NCBI RefSeq assembly: GCF_932526225.1
Contig: NC_064034.1
Span: 16,008,887-16,072,886, forward strand
Direction: 5' to 3'
Source: Nematostella vectensis
Taxonomy: Eukaryota > Cnidaria > Anthozoa > Actiniaria > Edwardsiidae
DNA length: 64,000 nt
Shown here: piece after piece, positions 1-12,500 of the stretch
How the letters are laid out: each line of letters starts with the position of its first letter
How positions within the stretch are numbered: the first letter of the stretch is position 1
The notes under the pieces: generated by a model
The model's database searches: none
What the model saw: only the letters and a program-made list of their open reading frames with translations
Told to the model about the DNA's origin: nothing
Position numbers and translations under genes: made by a program

Positions 1-1399
1 AGTAGACCAGTGGAGCACAAAACCGCAGACTGCAGTCTACTCCTATACAAAAGACAAAAAAACTTCACAACATCGAGCACGAATGGCATCATTCCAGTGC
101 ACAATACAGTTTAAAAAACTGAAAAACTGGCTTCAAATTCCAAGCAATATTTACTTCATCGTTTGGTTGTTTTACTATTTGGACTTATTTTGCTATTTTC
201 TATCTACCGGGGAGGCATTTTTCTCCCGAAGAATGATATTTTTTAGTGTTTAAAGGGGAAAGTGCCTCAGAATTCACAGGGTTGTTGACCGGTGATGCCC
301 GAATTCTCCTTACACGATTTTATGCGGCGTCATCACATAACCTTTATCATGTAATGAAAGTGACCAATCCCACCAATCAGAGCGCCTGTACTATCTCAAT
401 TATTTTATAAAGATATATGCACAAGTAAGTATACAGTAGATGTAAGTATTGATAGCACTGAAGAATTATAAACCAATGATGCCAATCGATCAATTAGCAA
501 CCAATCAATTACAATCGATCACAGGTCACAGATTTTCCTGCTATTGATTGACCATTGATTTCCGATATCAATCGATTAATTGCCATCGATTAATATCGAA
601 AGTTATCGATTACTATTACTATCAATCATCGGATTCAAGTTATCAGCTTTTATAGGGTTATTGGCATTCGTTTACGCTATATTTTTATAGTCCCGGATTT
701 GGTCAAAGTGTTAAAGGAACCTTTCGTAAAATAAACCTTTTAGTAAGTTACATTCTCACATTTTATACAATGTTGAACTGACCATAACTTCAATAACTTA
801 ACAATATATAAAAAACTTACAAAGTTTATGTCCTAGAATGACCAAAGTTTAAATACTTATCTAACACTAACATGACATAATTCGATGTACATACCTTCGC
901 TTGAAGTACAAAAGAGCTTTAACACTAGAAAAATAACTGTATTGAAGTATTTTGTCAATTCGTGGCCATTTTGAATTGGGGTCGAGGCTTGGTTCGGCAA
1001 GGGGAACGGGAAACAATTTGCCACGGGCGGAGAGGGAAGTGCGCCCACGATATATTTTTCGGGACAGTGGATGGTTAATTGAGAGAAATGCATGTATATG
1101 TGAATGTCAAGGTAATTAAACAATGAATTAGTACTATATTGAAATGTATGTTTTTAGAATCTAATTAATAAATCATTCTTCAATTTCGTAAATCGAGTTG
1201 ATAAGGTCGGAAGCCTCGGACAGAGCGGTCGGGGGAGAGAAATAAGTAATGGGGGGTTATTGTGTAGAAAGTGTAAGAGTGTTAAGGACGGCATTACTAA
1301 AAAGAGGAACCGCCGGAACCGGCGGAACCAGTATATTTCGCTTAGTTATAGGAGTAGGGATGTCATACTAGGATCAGCATTTATTTTTTTTTTCTAAAA
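1..1399. other. Non-coding stretch, no gene seen
   Basis: I see no supportable gene here. About 480-640 is a degenerate patch rich in ATCGAT/CAATCAAT words on both strands, probably decayed simple repeat. The short open frame at 857-1123 (-) has no recognisable domain and no splice partners. Confidence 0.5.
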
Positions 1400-1803
1400 A
1401 AACATTCCGTTGTGAAATGCTAAGACAACATCACTAAGCGCAGATGTGCTACGTTATTTGACGCACTTAGAAATTGTTAAATAGGATAATACGTTTGTTG
1501 TATGATATAACAAATAAACAAAGTTGTAAAATACTTCGTTCTTTGTATTTTTCTTTGTCTGCAAAGGTACACATGATGCCCTCTGCACGCTATAACTACG
1601 GACGCTTGCAGTATTACAGTATAATATTTTGTGTTAACAAGACGCGCTTCTAAACAAGGGTTTTCTGTTACTAATCCGGATACTAGAAACTTTCAACGGA
1701 AATGGGATACAAATTGCATATGAATGAATGTCAAGTATGCGTGAAATAACGTAGCGCACTTGCTATTACTAAAGTTATTTTGGCAAGTCACAACGGAATG
1801 TTT
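1400..1803. mobile_element. Short inverted-repeat (MITE-like) element
   Basis: The left end AAACATTCCGTTGTGA and the right end TCACAACGGAATGTTT are exact inverted copies. The similarity continues inward with mismatches to a shared TACGTTATTT.ACGC block about 60 bases in. The 404-bp interior has no coding frame, so this looks like a non-autonomous DNA transposon. No clear target duplication was identified. Confidence 0.6.
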
Positions 1804-2130
1804 AATCGCCTCGCCTTGCGTTTTGTGCATGGTAAGTTACAGTACGCCGAGTGGTCTAAAGCTATTAAGCTAATTAAATTATCAATCGCCGCTATTATCG
1901 CCTTTACCTACTGACAGAACCTATTACTGATCAACATCGGTAGTGGCAATATAAAGGAAAGTATTAAAAAGACAAACCACCAGTCACGTTTGGACAGAGA
2001 AAGACAAAAAAAAACCGGACTCGGATTTCTGTAGAGATTAGAACGAAAATAAATCGTAATCCTTGTACATCCCTACCCCTATACCTTACGCTCACTCCTT
2101 AACTTGAGTAACCGTAACTAGTAAGGCGAT

Positions 2131-2308
2131 GTTATCTAAAGTTTTGATTGACAACGGCAACTTTGGCTAGGCTATAATTGCATAATTAATTTATTAGCAA
2201 CAAATTCCAGCTACAATCGTTATCTAAAGTTTTGATTGACAACGGCAACTTTGGCTAGGCTATAATTGCATAATTAATTTATTAGCAACAAATTCCAGCT
2301 ACAATCGT
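2131..2308. repeat. 88-bp direct tandem duplication
   Basis: Two near-identical 88-bp copies (2131-2218 and 2219-2308) lie immediately upstream of the Harbinger transposase remnant. They are AT-rich and non-coding. Confidence 0.85.
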
Positions 2309-2344
2309 GCCCTTTGCACGCTTGCAGTATTACAGTATCATTAC

Positions 2345-2871
2345 GAGTGCCTATACGCAGATATTGGCACCAATGAGCGCAACTCAGACGGGCACGCGTG
2401 GGAACAGTGCTCTCTTAAAAAGGCTCTAGAAAGCCCAGACAACCTACTTGATATACCTCCTCCTTGCTTACTGCCCGGGGGAAGCAGTGACGTTAATTAT
2501 GTCATCACAGGGGATGAGGCGTTTACTTTAGCAAACTTCATGCTCAAACCCTATCCTAGAAAAAGTCTCACCGTCGAGGAAAGAATTGCGAACTATAGAA
2601 TATCAAGAGGACGACGGATTTCAGAGAACATGCTTGGAATCTTTGGAAAAAGATGGCGCTGTTTTAGAGCCCCTTTCCAGCTAAGCCCTTTCAAAGTGCA
2701 GAAAATAACGCTGGCCGCCTTAACTCTACAAATTGGCTGAACAGCGACAGACTTAGCAGGAATGTCTACTGCCCTCCAGGTCTAGTTGACAAGGAAGATC
2801 TGCTAACCGAAGAAATCATCCCAGGAGCTTGGAGAGACGACACTCCTCTAGAATCCCTCGTACCCCTTTAG
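2345..2871 (+). pseudogene. PIF/Harbinger transposase, C-terminal part, frameshifted
   Basis: The translation shows the hallmarks of the C-terminal half of a PIF/Harbinger (DDE superfamily) nuclease: an Asp-Ile-Gly-Thr-Asn-x-Arg-x-Ser-Asp-Gly block, then GDEAF, then a LKPYP...LTVEERIANYR block with two downstream arginines, and near the end YCPPGLVD and IIPGAWR. These match the usual order in the family. The frame breaks by one base near 2728 and continues in another frame to a TAG at 2869-2871. The N-terminal DNA-binding and first catalytic parts are missing upstream, where inverted-repeat and tandem-repeat DNA is found instead. It should be inactive. Harbinger elements usually also carry a Myb/SANT-like gene, and one is present nearby on the opposite strand. 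Confidence 0.8.
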
Positions 2872-3447
2872 CCATCCCTTAAGCACAATCACAACTTTGT
2901 TGCCAAAAATGCGACGCGAATTTACATGGTTCAATGACGAAGGCGATGTACCATGGCAAAGGAAAATGTGCGGACTTTAGTGGGTGTGGTGTGGAGTGGT
3001 GTGAATGTGGTGTGCATTGAGAGTGCTGACCAACCGACCTATCCGATTGCCAGTCAGCAGAGTGATTTCTTGATTCTCAATTTGTCCTATATCTATCTGG
3101 ATTGTCCGTATATCAAGATATTGGTGCTAACTTTGTATATAATACAGGGCTTTTGTGTCAAAATTTGTAAATAGTAACTAAATCTCCTCGAATGATTAAT
3201 AAATGGGGTAGACGAGTTTAATATATTCTGTTTTTCCAATTTATTTTTAGCACTGTAACAATTTCTAGATTTCGAACCACAATCACCACCACCAATCGTA
3301 TCTATTATTATACACTCAAATCAGAAATCTATGTCCCTTGGAATGACAATAAACGGTTTGGAACCAATAAGAGTCTGCAAGTAAAAAAAACTAAAGATTA
3401 AAAAAAAAAATCGAAATCGAACATCCTTCAAACAGTTTATCCTACAT

Positions 3448-5237
3448 TCATGGAGAAGTCATTAAGTCTTGCAAGGGTGGTTGATTCCTATGCGAGCTAT
3501 CAACACCAAAGGATGGTCTTGTCTGTTCTGCAGGCTGCATATGTCCAAGGTGATATAGGTTGAAACCAGACGAGGTGCTGTTTGAAGCGCTAGCACAGCT
3601 CGTGTCACTATAGTTGAAGCCAGAAGCGAGGCTTGAAGAATAGTCGACTCTACTGAAGCCACGCGTAGTTGAGTTTCGAGCAAAACTGGCGTTATTAGCC
3701 TTCTCCATTTCATCCTTTTCCTCGAAATCAAACAGCATGTCTGAAATGCACCTCTTGGCTCGGCGAAATATCGATGGAGACAGTTTGGACAATGTGACCC
3801 CAACGTATCTCCCAATGGTGGGTGGTAGGGGCGCTTGGATCGTCACTACTGCCTCCTTAAACAGCTCTAGCTTATTAACTTCAATGTCATCTCGTTCTTT
3901 CTTTCTCTTTTTGGCTGTCGAGGGACCGGTTATCGTATCAATAGTGTCGTCTGTGTCGTCGCAAACGCTGTTGGCGAACTGAAGTTGAGTGTAGAACTCC
4001 CACGAAGACTGGTAAACCTCATCGGTACCCCAGCCGGATGGTTTGTGTTGAGCTTTTTCGTGTTCTTGCCTATAGAATTTGAGTAGGCTCTTCCACTTTA
4101 TCTCAACGTCTTGCTTGGTGTACCTATACTTTAGCTCTTTGATGAGGCAATTGAAGAGTAGATCTTTGTTCCTATTCGTGTGATACTCGGGGATATTGTG
4201 GTTCCACAGGCTTTCGTTTGTCTGGTAAAATAAAATAAAGGTATCTGCAACAGAAAAATCGAATAGAATAATGTAATCGCGTTTCTATCTTTTCCAAATC
4301 AGAAGCTCAGAGTTATAAATAGGGACATTATAGTATAATCTTTCTTCTTTAGATTGTATTAGGGGCGAAGGCGACAGATGGAAGAGGAAAAAATCAGTTA
4401 CGAAAAAAAAAACTTCTAATTCTACCCCCAGTGTTACCGTTGTACGTCAGGAAAATAGTTAGGAAAAGTTAGGAAAAGAAATAGACAAATAAGAAGTGCC
4501 TTATTTTAATTTAAAAAATGGGGAATTTTTTTAGAATTATGGAAGAATATTATCTGGAAGTTTTATTTTTACTCGCACTGAGATATACAGAGAGCACGGC
4601 TTGGAATAATTAGACAATTTAAGAACATTCTTTTAAATAACACCCCCAGTACTGATGGTCGAAAGTAGTGTCTGTAAATAGAACGTGGGCTCGTTTCTGT
4701 TTGTAAGTTAAAAAAAAAAAAAAGAAACGCTTTTTCCCGTGTCTTCGTCCTTTTCTATAAACGCCCGCCGAGGACGGCTTATGGTTATCAAGGTTTTTAT
4801 CAGCTCTCCCAAGATCCCCTTCGTGTTTATATAAGAAAAAAAACTACCCGTGCATATTTTACACTTTTTACATATTTTCGACTTTTTCTGTAACCACATA
4901 GTGGTTGTAGGTCCCTGTCACTCGCTTTGACGAAAATTGTAAAAGTCGTGTTTCACGTACTTCAATCGGGTAGATATACATGATTTTAACATGTACACCC
5001 CTTTTTATGCCGTCTTATTTTCAATTGAGGCTGACCCGTTATTAGTCAGTTAGTATGAAGGAATAGCTTACCTGTATCACCCGCTGTCCAAGCAAGAGTA
5101 TCCTCGTCCGTATTTTGAGCTAGCGATGCTCGCAGAAAATTAAGATCGTCCCAGTAAGGCCATTTTATCTCTAACTCTTCTTCTTCCTTCGACTGCTTTT
5201 TAGGTAGCGCAGCACCGAGCTCCTCAAGCTGTGCCAA
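3448..5237 (-). CDS. MADF/Myb-SANT-like protein, probably the second gene of a PIF/Harbinger element
   Basis: The well-supported exon is 4221-3448: a TTTTACCAG acceptor, then 257 codons to a stop. It reads as a MADF (Myb/SANT-like) DNA-binding domain: NESLWNHNIPEYH at the start, RNKDLLFNCLIKEL, IKWKSLLKFYRQE, and SWEFYTQLQF at the end. A basic KKRKKER segment and a Ser/Thr-rich tail follow. A possible upstream exon at 5237-5072 contains WPYWDDLNFLRASL, which resembles the closing part of another MADF domain, and ends at a good donor (GATACAG/GTAAGC). It leaves one extra base and does not join the downstream frame, so either an exon is missing or the gene is broken. Its place beside a Harbinger transposase on the opposite strand fits the two-gene layout of that superfamily, but a host gene of this common type is also possible. 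Confidence 0.6.
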
Positions 5238-5239
5238 TT

Positions 5240-6540
5240 GGCTTTAAGATATTTTTCAGATCTAGGAGGGTTGGCTGTGCTTTTGTCCCTACGGCATGTC
5301 CCAGGCACATAAGCCTATAAAAGGCTCCTTTGTGTGTGAGTAAATGGATAGGTGTGCCAGGAACATGCTTATGGCGCAGTTTATTCTGTGTGTACATGTT
5401 GTGATTTGTCCCCGCTTTATGTCCCCGCTCTCTGACGCGTTTTATGTACGGAATGTGATTTTAAAACGGCTACATGTTCCGGGGTCATGTAGCTAAAAAA
5501 TGTCCCCTAGTATGCGAGCACCTAAATGGCGCCAATTTCACAACTCAAAGCTGGTAGAGGTTGATGACGTCATACTACTGCTCAGCCAATCAAAAACGTT
5601 TGCCCTACAGACGTAACGCTAATAATAGTATTTATTCGCTAAGGCAACACTTTCACACATTATTCAAGAAAATGAAATAGTACCGCTCGTTTAGCTAATT
5701 CAAGATTTTCAATAAAAAAATTCGAGCGACTTTCTCTCATCACCTAGCCAGTCTTATTGGTGTCTTGAATCAAAATCTTGCCTCAACCCCACAGGTTATT
5801 TTAATTTAAAAATGAACACCCGTTAAAGGCCAAGGTAAAAAGGGTCCGACTTGCTGGCAATGTGTTTTTAACCTCCAAATCCCTTTTATCATTTTTAAAT
5901 ATGCAATTTTCCCTGTAGTATTTGTTACTGTAACAGGTTTTTAAAAACCCTGTAGGGGCGTGGCTGTGCCCGCTGTTTTTGTGCCACCCTACCCCCTTAC
6001 GACCTGCTACAAATATTTAAATGTTATTTCATAGCCTACAAAACTAGAAAATATAAGATATGAAGGCATTGTGTAATGTTGCACCCATCTAGGAGAAGCC
6101 TTGTACTTACTATCCAATACACTTCATGTCTAAACAAAGTCAAGCCCAATAATGAAACCAATATTTCATTGAACTACAACATGCTATATGAATCAAATAC
6201 ATTTTGAAAAAATGAAATAATTTGTAAAAACCAGGGGAAGGGCATATTTCTTTACAAACAATTGAAATAACTACTCTAGCTATACTTAGTTTATAGAGCT
6301 ATACTACTGTAGCTTTCCCTGCAGTCGTGTAGTAGAAAGTAAAAAAAAAACTTTGGGTAGCCTCTTAAAACTACTACTATTTAACATTAAAATTAGCAAT
6401 AATAAATTTCTAAGAAGAAAGCTCTCTTAATACCTTATAAGATAACTATCACTAAAAGTAAATCTCCATCAAAAGCTAGAGGAAGGAGGCTTGACATTCT
6501 TCTCCAAAATCGGGTGTTCTGTGATAGTTGCACTACCATG
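5240..6540. other. Non-coding spacer
   Basis: No gene is supportable here. The minus strand has a candidate alternative terminal exon for EIF4E3 at about 6555-6480: it follows a TTTTCAG acceptor, and one frame reads [15 protein letters not shown] before a stop. That frame does not join the upstream exon, so I did not use it. Confidence 0.4.
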
Positions 6541-6544
6541 TGGT

Positions 6545-9500
6545 TTATTCCCAGCCTGAAAAGTTATTAACTAATGCTAGTTCGGACAAAGAAAACACAT
6601 TTTTGTGGCTTAGTATTTTATGTGGTATGTAAGGGGGTTTGGTCAAGGGGGTACCTTTGGCCCCTTCTAGAGTCAGCCTTTTACAAAGGAAATTTGGAAG
6701 AAAATGGTATAGCTACTACACAATGACCTATGTTCCTTGCATCACAACTGCTTGTTGAATCTGCCTGACACTGCTTTGCTTTTATCTACTTGGAGTATTC
6801 AGGCTCTTTGTACAAACACCGCATATCACTGTACCATTAAAATTCCTACGGAAAACCACCAGAATATCTGGGTTTGGGTTTTTGGCCTTCAAATGCTGTG
6901 TGCTCTTGGTGTGCTAAAAGGAAAATATGACTGGTAAATACTGCCCTTAATTTCACATTATCTAAACTTCACAAAATCAAATAACAGATATGAAATAGAC
7001 AATGCTTACATTTGTAGAATGGGTCTTGAAAATCTACATCTGGCAATAACTCACAGACTTTTCTTAACACCTTGAAGAATAAAAGGGCATTTTTAGGGAA
7101 AGAAGTCCCACTCTTAATATGCTATGTCAATTTCTTGCCCCCATATATTTGAATCCACTAAACCACCATGCCCCCCACACCCCTTGGACAGCTAAAATCT
7201 TTACTTACTAGAATACTCACAGTGGCATCAGCAGCAGTACGTGCTTTAGTGTCCCATATTTGTACAATATCATCTCTGTCTCGCATGCTCACACTTATTC
7301 CACAAACTTCATCACCTAGAAAACATGATGCTATTTAGTTCTCATAGTGCCAAATAAATCCCCCCTATCTATTAAAAAATGTTAGAATCTCCTGAGACAC
7401 ATTTTAGGGCCATAAAATAAACTCAATAAGTGTCATCTAATATCAGACATAAATCTAGTAAAATCTGAACATTGTTCACTTATATAAAAAGCAGAATTCA
7501 AAGTATAAGAAATCACTGATTTTTTAAATAGGCACCTTTATTTCTCAAATCCATGACGAGACGCAAATGATCTAAACTGTAAGTTCCCGATTTCCAGGGG
7601 TAATTATATTGCGGTTTCCAGAGTAGCGCGTTTGTTTGTCAACTAGGGATTAACTTGTCAGCTTCTTTACCTGACGTTTTACAGTTTCAGTAATGAGTTA
7701 TACATTTACTCGACATTTGAATCTTTATGAACGCGGGATGGTGAATTCGCTGTCCTCTCCCGTTTATTCGACTCTATGAAACGCTTTTACATCCTTTCAT
7801 TATGAGATTTGTGGTGAGCGGCCCTTTTGCAAAGTTGCAAAGAGTTTTCCTGCAACGATTCCAGGAAGAATTCGCTGGTAAAGCGAGAGAAACTGCTTGA
7901 ATCAAAAGCCCGCCATGGCAGTGAGAGCAAAGGCGATTGATGCCGTTCTACATCAGTCGAACGACTGATTGCAACTCGTATCTAGGACGTCCACCCTTTA
8001 CTCTATCACGCAGTACCTCAAATACAAGGTATGCTGATTTTAAGGATACTCATTTTCGCTTGACATGCTAAACTTTGCATGGCCCGTTATGCGGTATGCA
8101 TCAAAGCCTGCCAAAACTACTCTAGACCGAAATCTTTAAAAACCTTGTTATGGAAATATATAATCGTCTTGGGCAAGGCTGATATAAAATCGTGTTTACA
8201 AACACAAAATACGTATACAACTTAAATACTGGTTTGTGTCATTGATAGTCTACTGTAGAACATGGTTTTTAATACCTTTCTAGGGCAAACTAGAGAGCTA
8301 CTCTTCCATATGAATACAACCAAGAACCGCAACATATTCTGCCACAGGATAGTGAAAGTTGACAACCTGAGCCGTTTGTATGATCATGAAAATATAATAT
8401 TGTTTAAAAATATTTACTTTTCTGTGGAATTCTACTTACAGTATGACCTGCTTTTTTACTCTAACTTTCTAACTTTATTCTCTCTTATAATATCTCATTC
8501 ACTTTAGTAACAGTGCATCCAGACGTTCCGTCAGAGTGTGCACTGTTGCATTAATCTCTTCTTATAATAATATCTCATTCACTTTAGTAGCAGTGCATCC
8601 AGACGTTCCGTCGGAGTGTGCACTGTTGCATTAGCCCTTATAATAATATTTCATTCTCTTTAGTAGCAATACATCCATCCGTGCCGTTGGAGTGCACACT
8701 GTTGCATTAACCCTTCTTATATTATCTCGTTCACATTGGTAGTGAATGGTGGTGAATGAGAGTTCATTGTATTTTAAGGCATTTTGTTTTCTTTTTACAG
8801 CTTCATCCAAGCACAAAGCTCAAATGCGCAGATGAGCTGTATCGTGCTGAGGACTTCGTTACATTGCGCTTAGCCGCATTTTGTTCGATGTGCCTGAGAT
8901 GCTAATGCTGCCCTGAGTTGAAATATCCATATTACACAGACACTTATTTTCTTGTATAATGGAAAGCTGAGCAAGTGTACTCATAGCCCGCTTGAACGGG
9001 CTTGCCTTACAGCATTGGTTGGAAATAAAAGTTTGTGTGTATGATTCTTTTTCGGGGTCGGTATCCATCTCATCGCGCGCTATGATTGTCTCTCGCGTGA
9101 GGTCCCTTATCTTATGATCCCGACCGCGCGCGGTCAACTAAACAGCCGTATTAGGTCCTCGGGCTCGGTCAGTAATTTCAAGACCTGGTAACAAATAAGT
9201 GATGTTTTATAAACCATCAAACTATAATGCTGCTTTTTTTTTTCGCTGGAGTTATAACGTTTGCAGTAGCTGTGGTTGTTGTTTTTACGAGAATATTATA
9301 TGAAATCGAAAATTCTGTACGACTAGAGGTGTTGGCCAATCCCCCCCCCCCCCCCCCCCCGCATCCACTTCTCTCATGATGCTATCAGCATATAAAGATT
9401 GTATAAAATCTTTATCCTCCAAGCCTATTTCAATGTGAGATTTGTTTGTGTGTCGGGACGAATTTGTCGTGCTATAACGTGCTGGTAAGCGCTATTTAGT

Positions 9501-12500
9501 ACCCCATCACGATAAATATTGTTTTGCTTTTGAATTCCTTTTGAATCCAGGCACTTGCTAGTTCCTTTGTAATGTTTTTATACTTCAAACGCTTCGTTTT
9601 GTCCCCTTTTTGCAAGTGTGCAAAGTATGACAATTTTACCCGGACCATTTCACTGTTTCGCATGCTATGATCTATAGTCAACTCGCCACCAACAAACCAT
9701 CCCGATAAAATAAAACAAATTTGGTTAAGACCAATTTATAAAAGTAATCCGATGATTTTTAAACTTCTGTAGAACAATATAAAGCGTATATAATATACTG
9801 CATTTATTCAACAAAAAGAAGTCTTGAATTAAGAAGAGTTCGGCACAAATGTTCGCGTTTATTACTTCAATTCATAACAAACACCGTCCGTAACGTACAC
9901 AGAGTAGATTCCTGAAGTATATAGGCTCAGGATCTCGTAGTTATTTCCAAGAGATTTCTGCAAAGGGCTGAGATAAGTGATTTTTTTGGCGGCATTCGTT
10001 TGTTGTTTTATAACAAGTTAAGGGAAAACAGAAGTCGAAAGATTCCAGCGTTTCGCACTTTACTTGCCTGCTGGCAGTCCTTCATCAGGGCGGCTACTAA
10101 AAGCGTTCTTATATGTTCTAAAAGTTCCAATATGTGCTGATTCTTTTATTGTTTTATGGAATCAATGTGTCAACGTTGATGACAGCGCAGGTTACACTAA
10201 GGCAAACTGTTGTTACGATATGATCGGTCTCCCTGTGGTAGCGCCCGCTAGGAGTTAGCGGACTTGTACAGAGCGAACACTCGACTTGCAATGACCGAAT
10301 AAAGACAAGTTCCAAACCCAGCTAGTACAGTAAATATGTACCGAAACATGGTGTCAGAAGTGGCTGCTTTCAGTTAAAGCCGTGGGGATTTCCGCTGAGA
10401 AATTCTGCTGCAACACGAACGCTGAAAGTACAGATATTTCGAAGTTTAGTTGTCCCGTGAGTCCGCCATCTTGGATTTTAGAAATCGCCAAAAACACTGG
10501 GGATCGATCACAACATGGCAACGTATCAGATACCCGCTCCCGAAGGAATGAATTGCAATGGAGACGTCTCTAGTAATTGGAAAATATTCAGAGAAGCATA
10601 CGAGGACTATCTTATAGCGACAGGTCTTGACGAAAAAGCAAAGCGATTGCAAGTAGCAACCCTGAAGAGCTTGATGGGGACGGAATGTAAAAAGATCTTG
10701 AAGCGACTCCAGCTGTCGGTGGCCGAGATGGAGGACCCAGGAGTCATTCTCAGAAAATTGGAAGAACACTTTGTCCCTGTCAGGAATATCTTATACGAAA
10801 GATACATATTTCACAACACCGAGCAATTGGCCCATGAGAGTATTGACCAATTCCTGTAAGCTAAGACAGCTAGCAAAACCGTGCCTTTTTGGCACGATAG
10901 AAGATGAAATGGTTAGAGAAAGGTTAGTCCTGGGGTGCAAGGATACTGCAGCAAGGACCCGGCTCTTCCGCGAGAAGGAATGCTGCCTGAAGAAAGCAGT
11001 CGAATTACTCAGGATAAGTGAAACCACCAGAGAACAACTGAAGAAAATTGAGCGAGAGGAACACCAGGAACCAATCAACTTCACGCAGAAAGTAGAGAAG
11101 AAAGAATACAAGGGAGCCCCTCCAAAGACAGCTGAGAAGCGAAGAAAAGAAAGAGGAGCAAGATCCGGCGCTAAATGAAAATACTGTGGCGGAATGCATG
11201 AAAAGGCTAAGGAAAAATGTCCAGCTTCCGAAAAAACCTGTCACAACTGTGGAAAATCAAACCACTTCCAGTCCGTCTGCATGCAAAAGCAAGATTTACA
11301 TGTTCTAAATGAAGATTCTTCAGACGAGGAGTATGCCCTTCGCACCGGAACAGTTGGAGTTGAAGCACTCGGAAAGGAAACGCTACTTCGTGCCCCTGCA
11401 ATTTATGGATAAGGACGGCGGAGAATGTAGCATACAATGTCAGCTCGACACAGGGGCAACCTGCAATGTCGTGTCGTACGAGACCCTGTGCGAAATAAAG
11501 CAGACCGGAAAACCAGCCATGCAGCCAACAAGTAACAACCTTAAACTGTATGATGACAGTATTGTGCCAGCACTTGGAGAATGCGACTTGGTATGCTGTT
11601 ATAATGGAGAGGAACACAAGCTGAATTTCAAGATTGTAAGGGGAACGCAGAATCCTCTACTGTCTGGAGAGACATGCACCAACATGCAGCTGATCACAGT
11701 CCATGTAGTGAATAACATCTGCACACCTCAGAAAAAGACATATTCACTGAATATCAAGATGTTTTCCAAGGCCTTGGATGTCTGCCAGGCGAATACCATC
11801 TCGAGGTTGAAAAAGATGTCCAGCCTGTAAAGCATACGCCACGACGAGTCGCAATACCCTTGAAAGCAGAGCTGAAAGCACACATTGCAGATCTCGAGAA
11901 GATGGAAGTCTTAAAGAAAGTCACAGAACCAACGGATTGGATAAGCAGTCAAGTTGTCGTACGGAAGGGTTCAAAGCTTCGACTTTGTATTGATCCCAAG
12001 GACTTCAACAAAGCTTTGAAGCGCTCACACTACCCGATGCCGACCATTGAAGATATCTTACCTGAATTAGCGAAGGCAAAAGTTTTCAGTGTTGCAGATG
12101 CTAAGAATGGTTTTTGGCAAGTAAAGCTGGACGAAGACAGCAGCTTCTTGACGACCTTCTGGACACCGTTCGGGAGATACAGATGGTTGAGAATGCCATT
12201 TGGAATCGCCACAGCACCGGAAGAATACCAGAGGCGCCAACACGAAGTACTTGAAGGTCTCCAGGGCATCTATGTTGTCGCAGATGACATCCTCATCACA
12301 GGACAAGGAGAGACAGAAGAAGAAGCACTTCGAGATCATGACAGTAATCTAGTTGCATTACTGGAGAGGGCAAGACAAGTAAACCTGAAGCTTAACCCAA
12401 AGAAGCTGAAACTCAGACTGCCAGAGGTCCCCTACATAGGTCACCTCCTCACCCCGGGAGGCGTAAAACCAGATCCCGAGAAGGTCCGTGCAGTACAGGA

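Noticed and set aside
10446-11111. Minus-strand frames across the retrotransposon Gag
   Set aside because: They are shadows of the plus-strand coding sequence.
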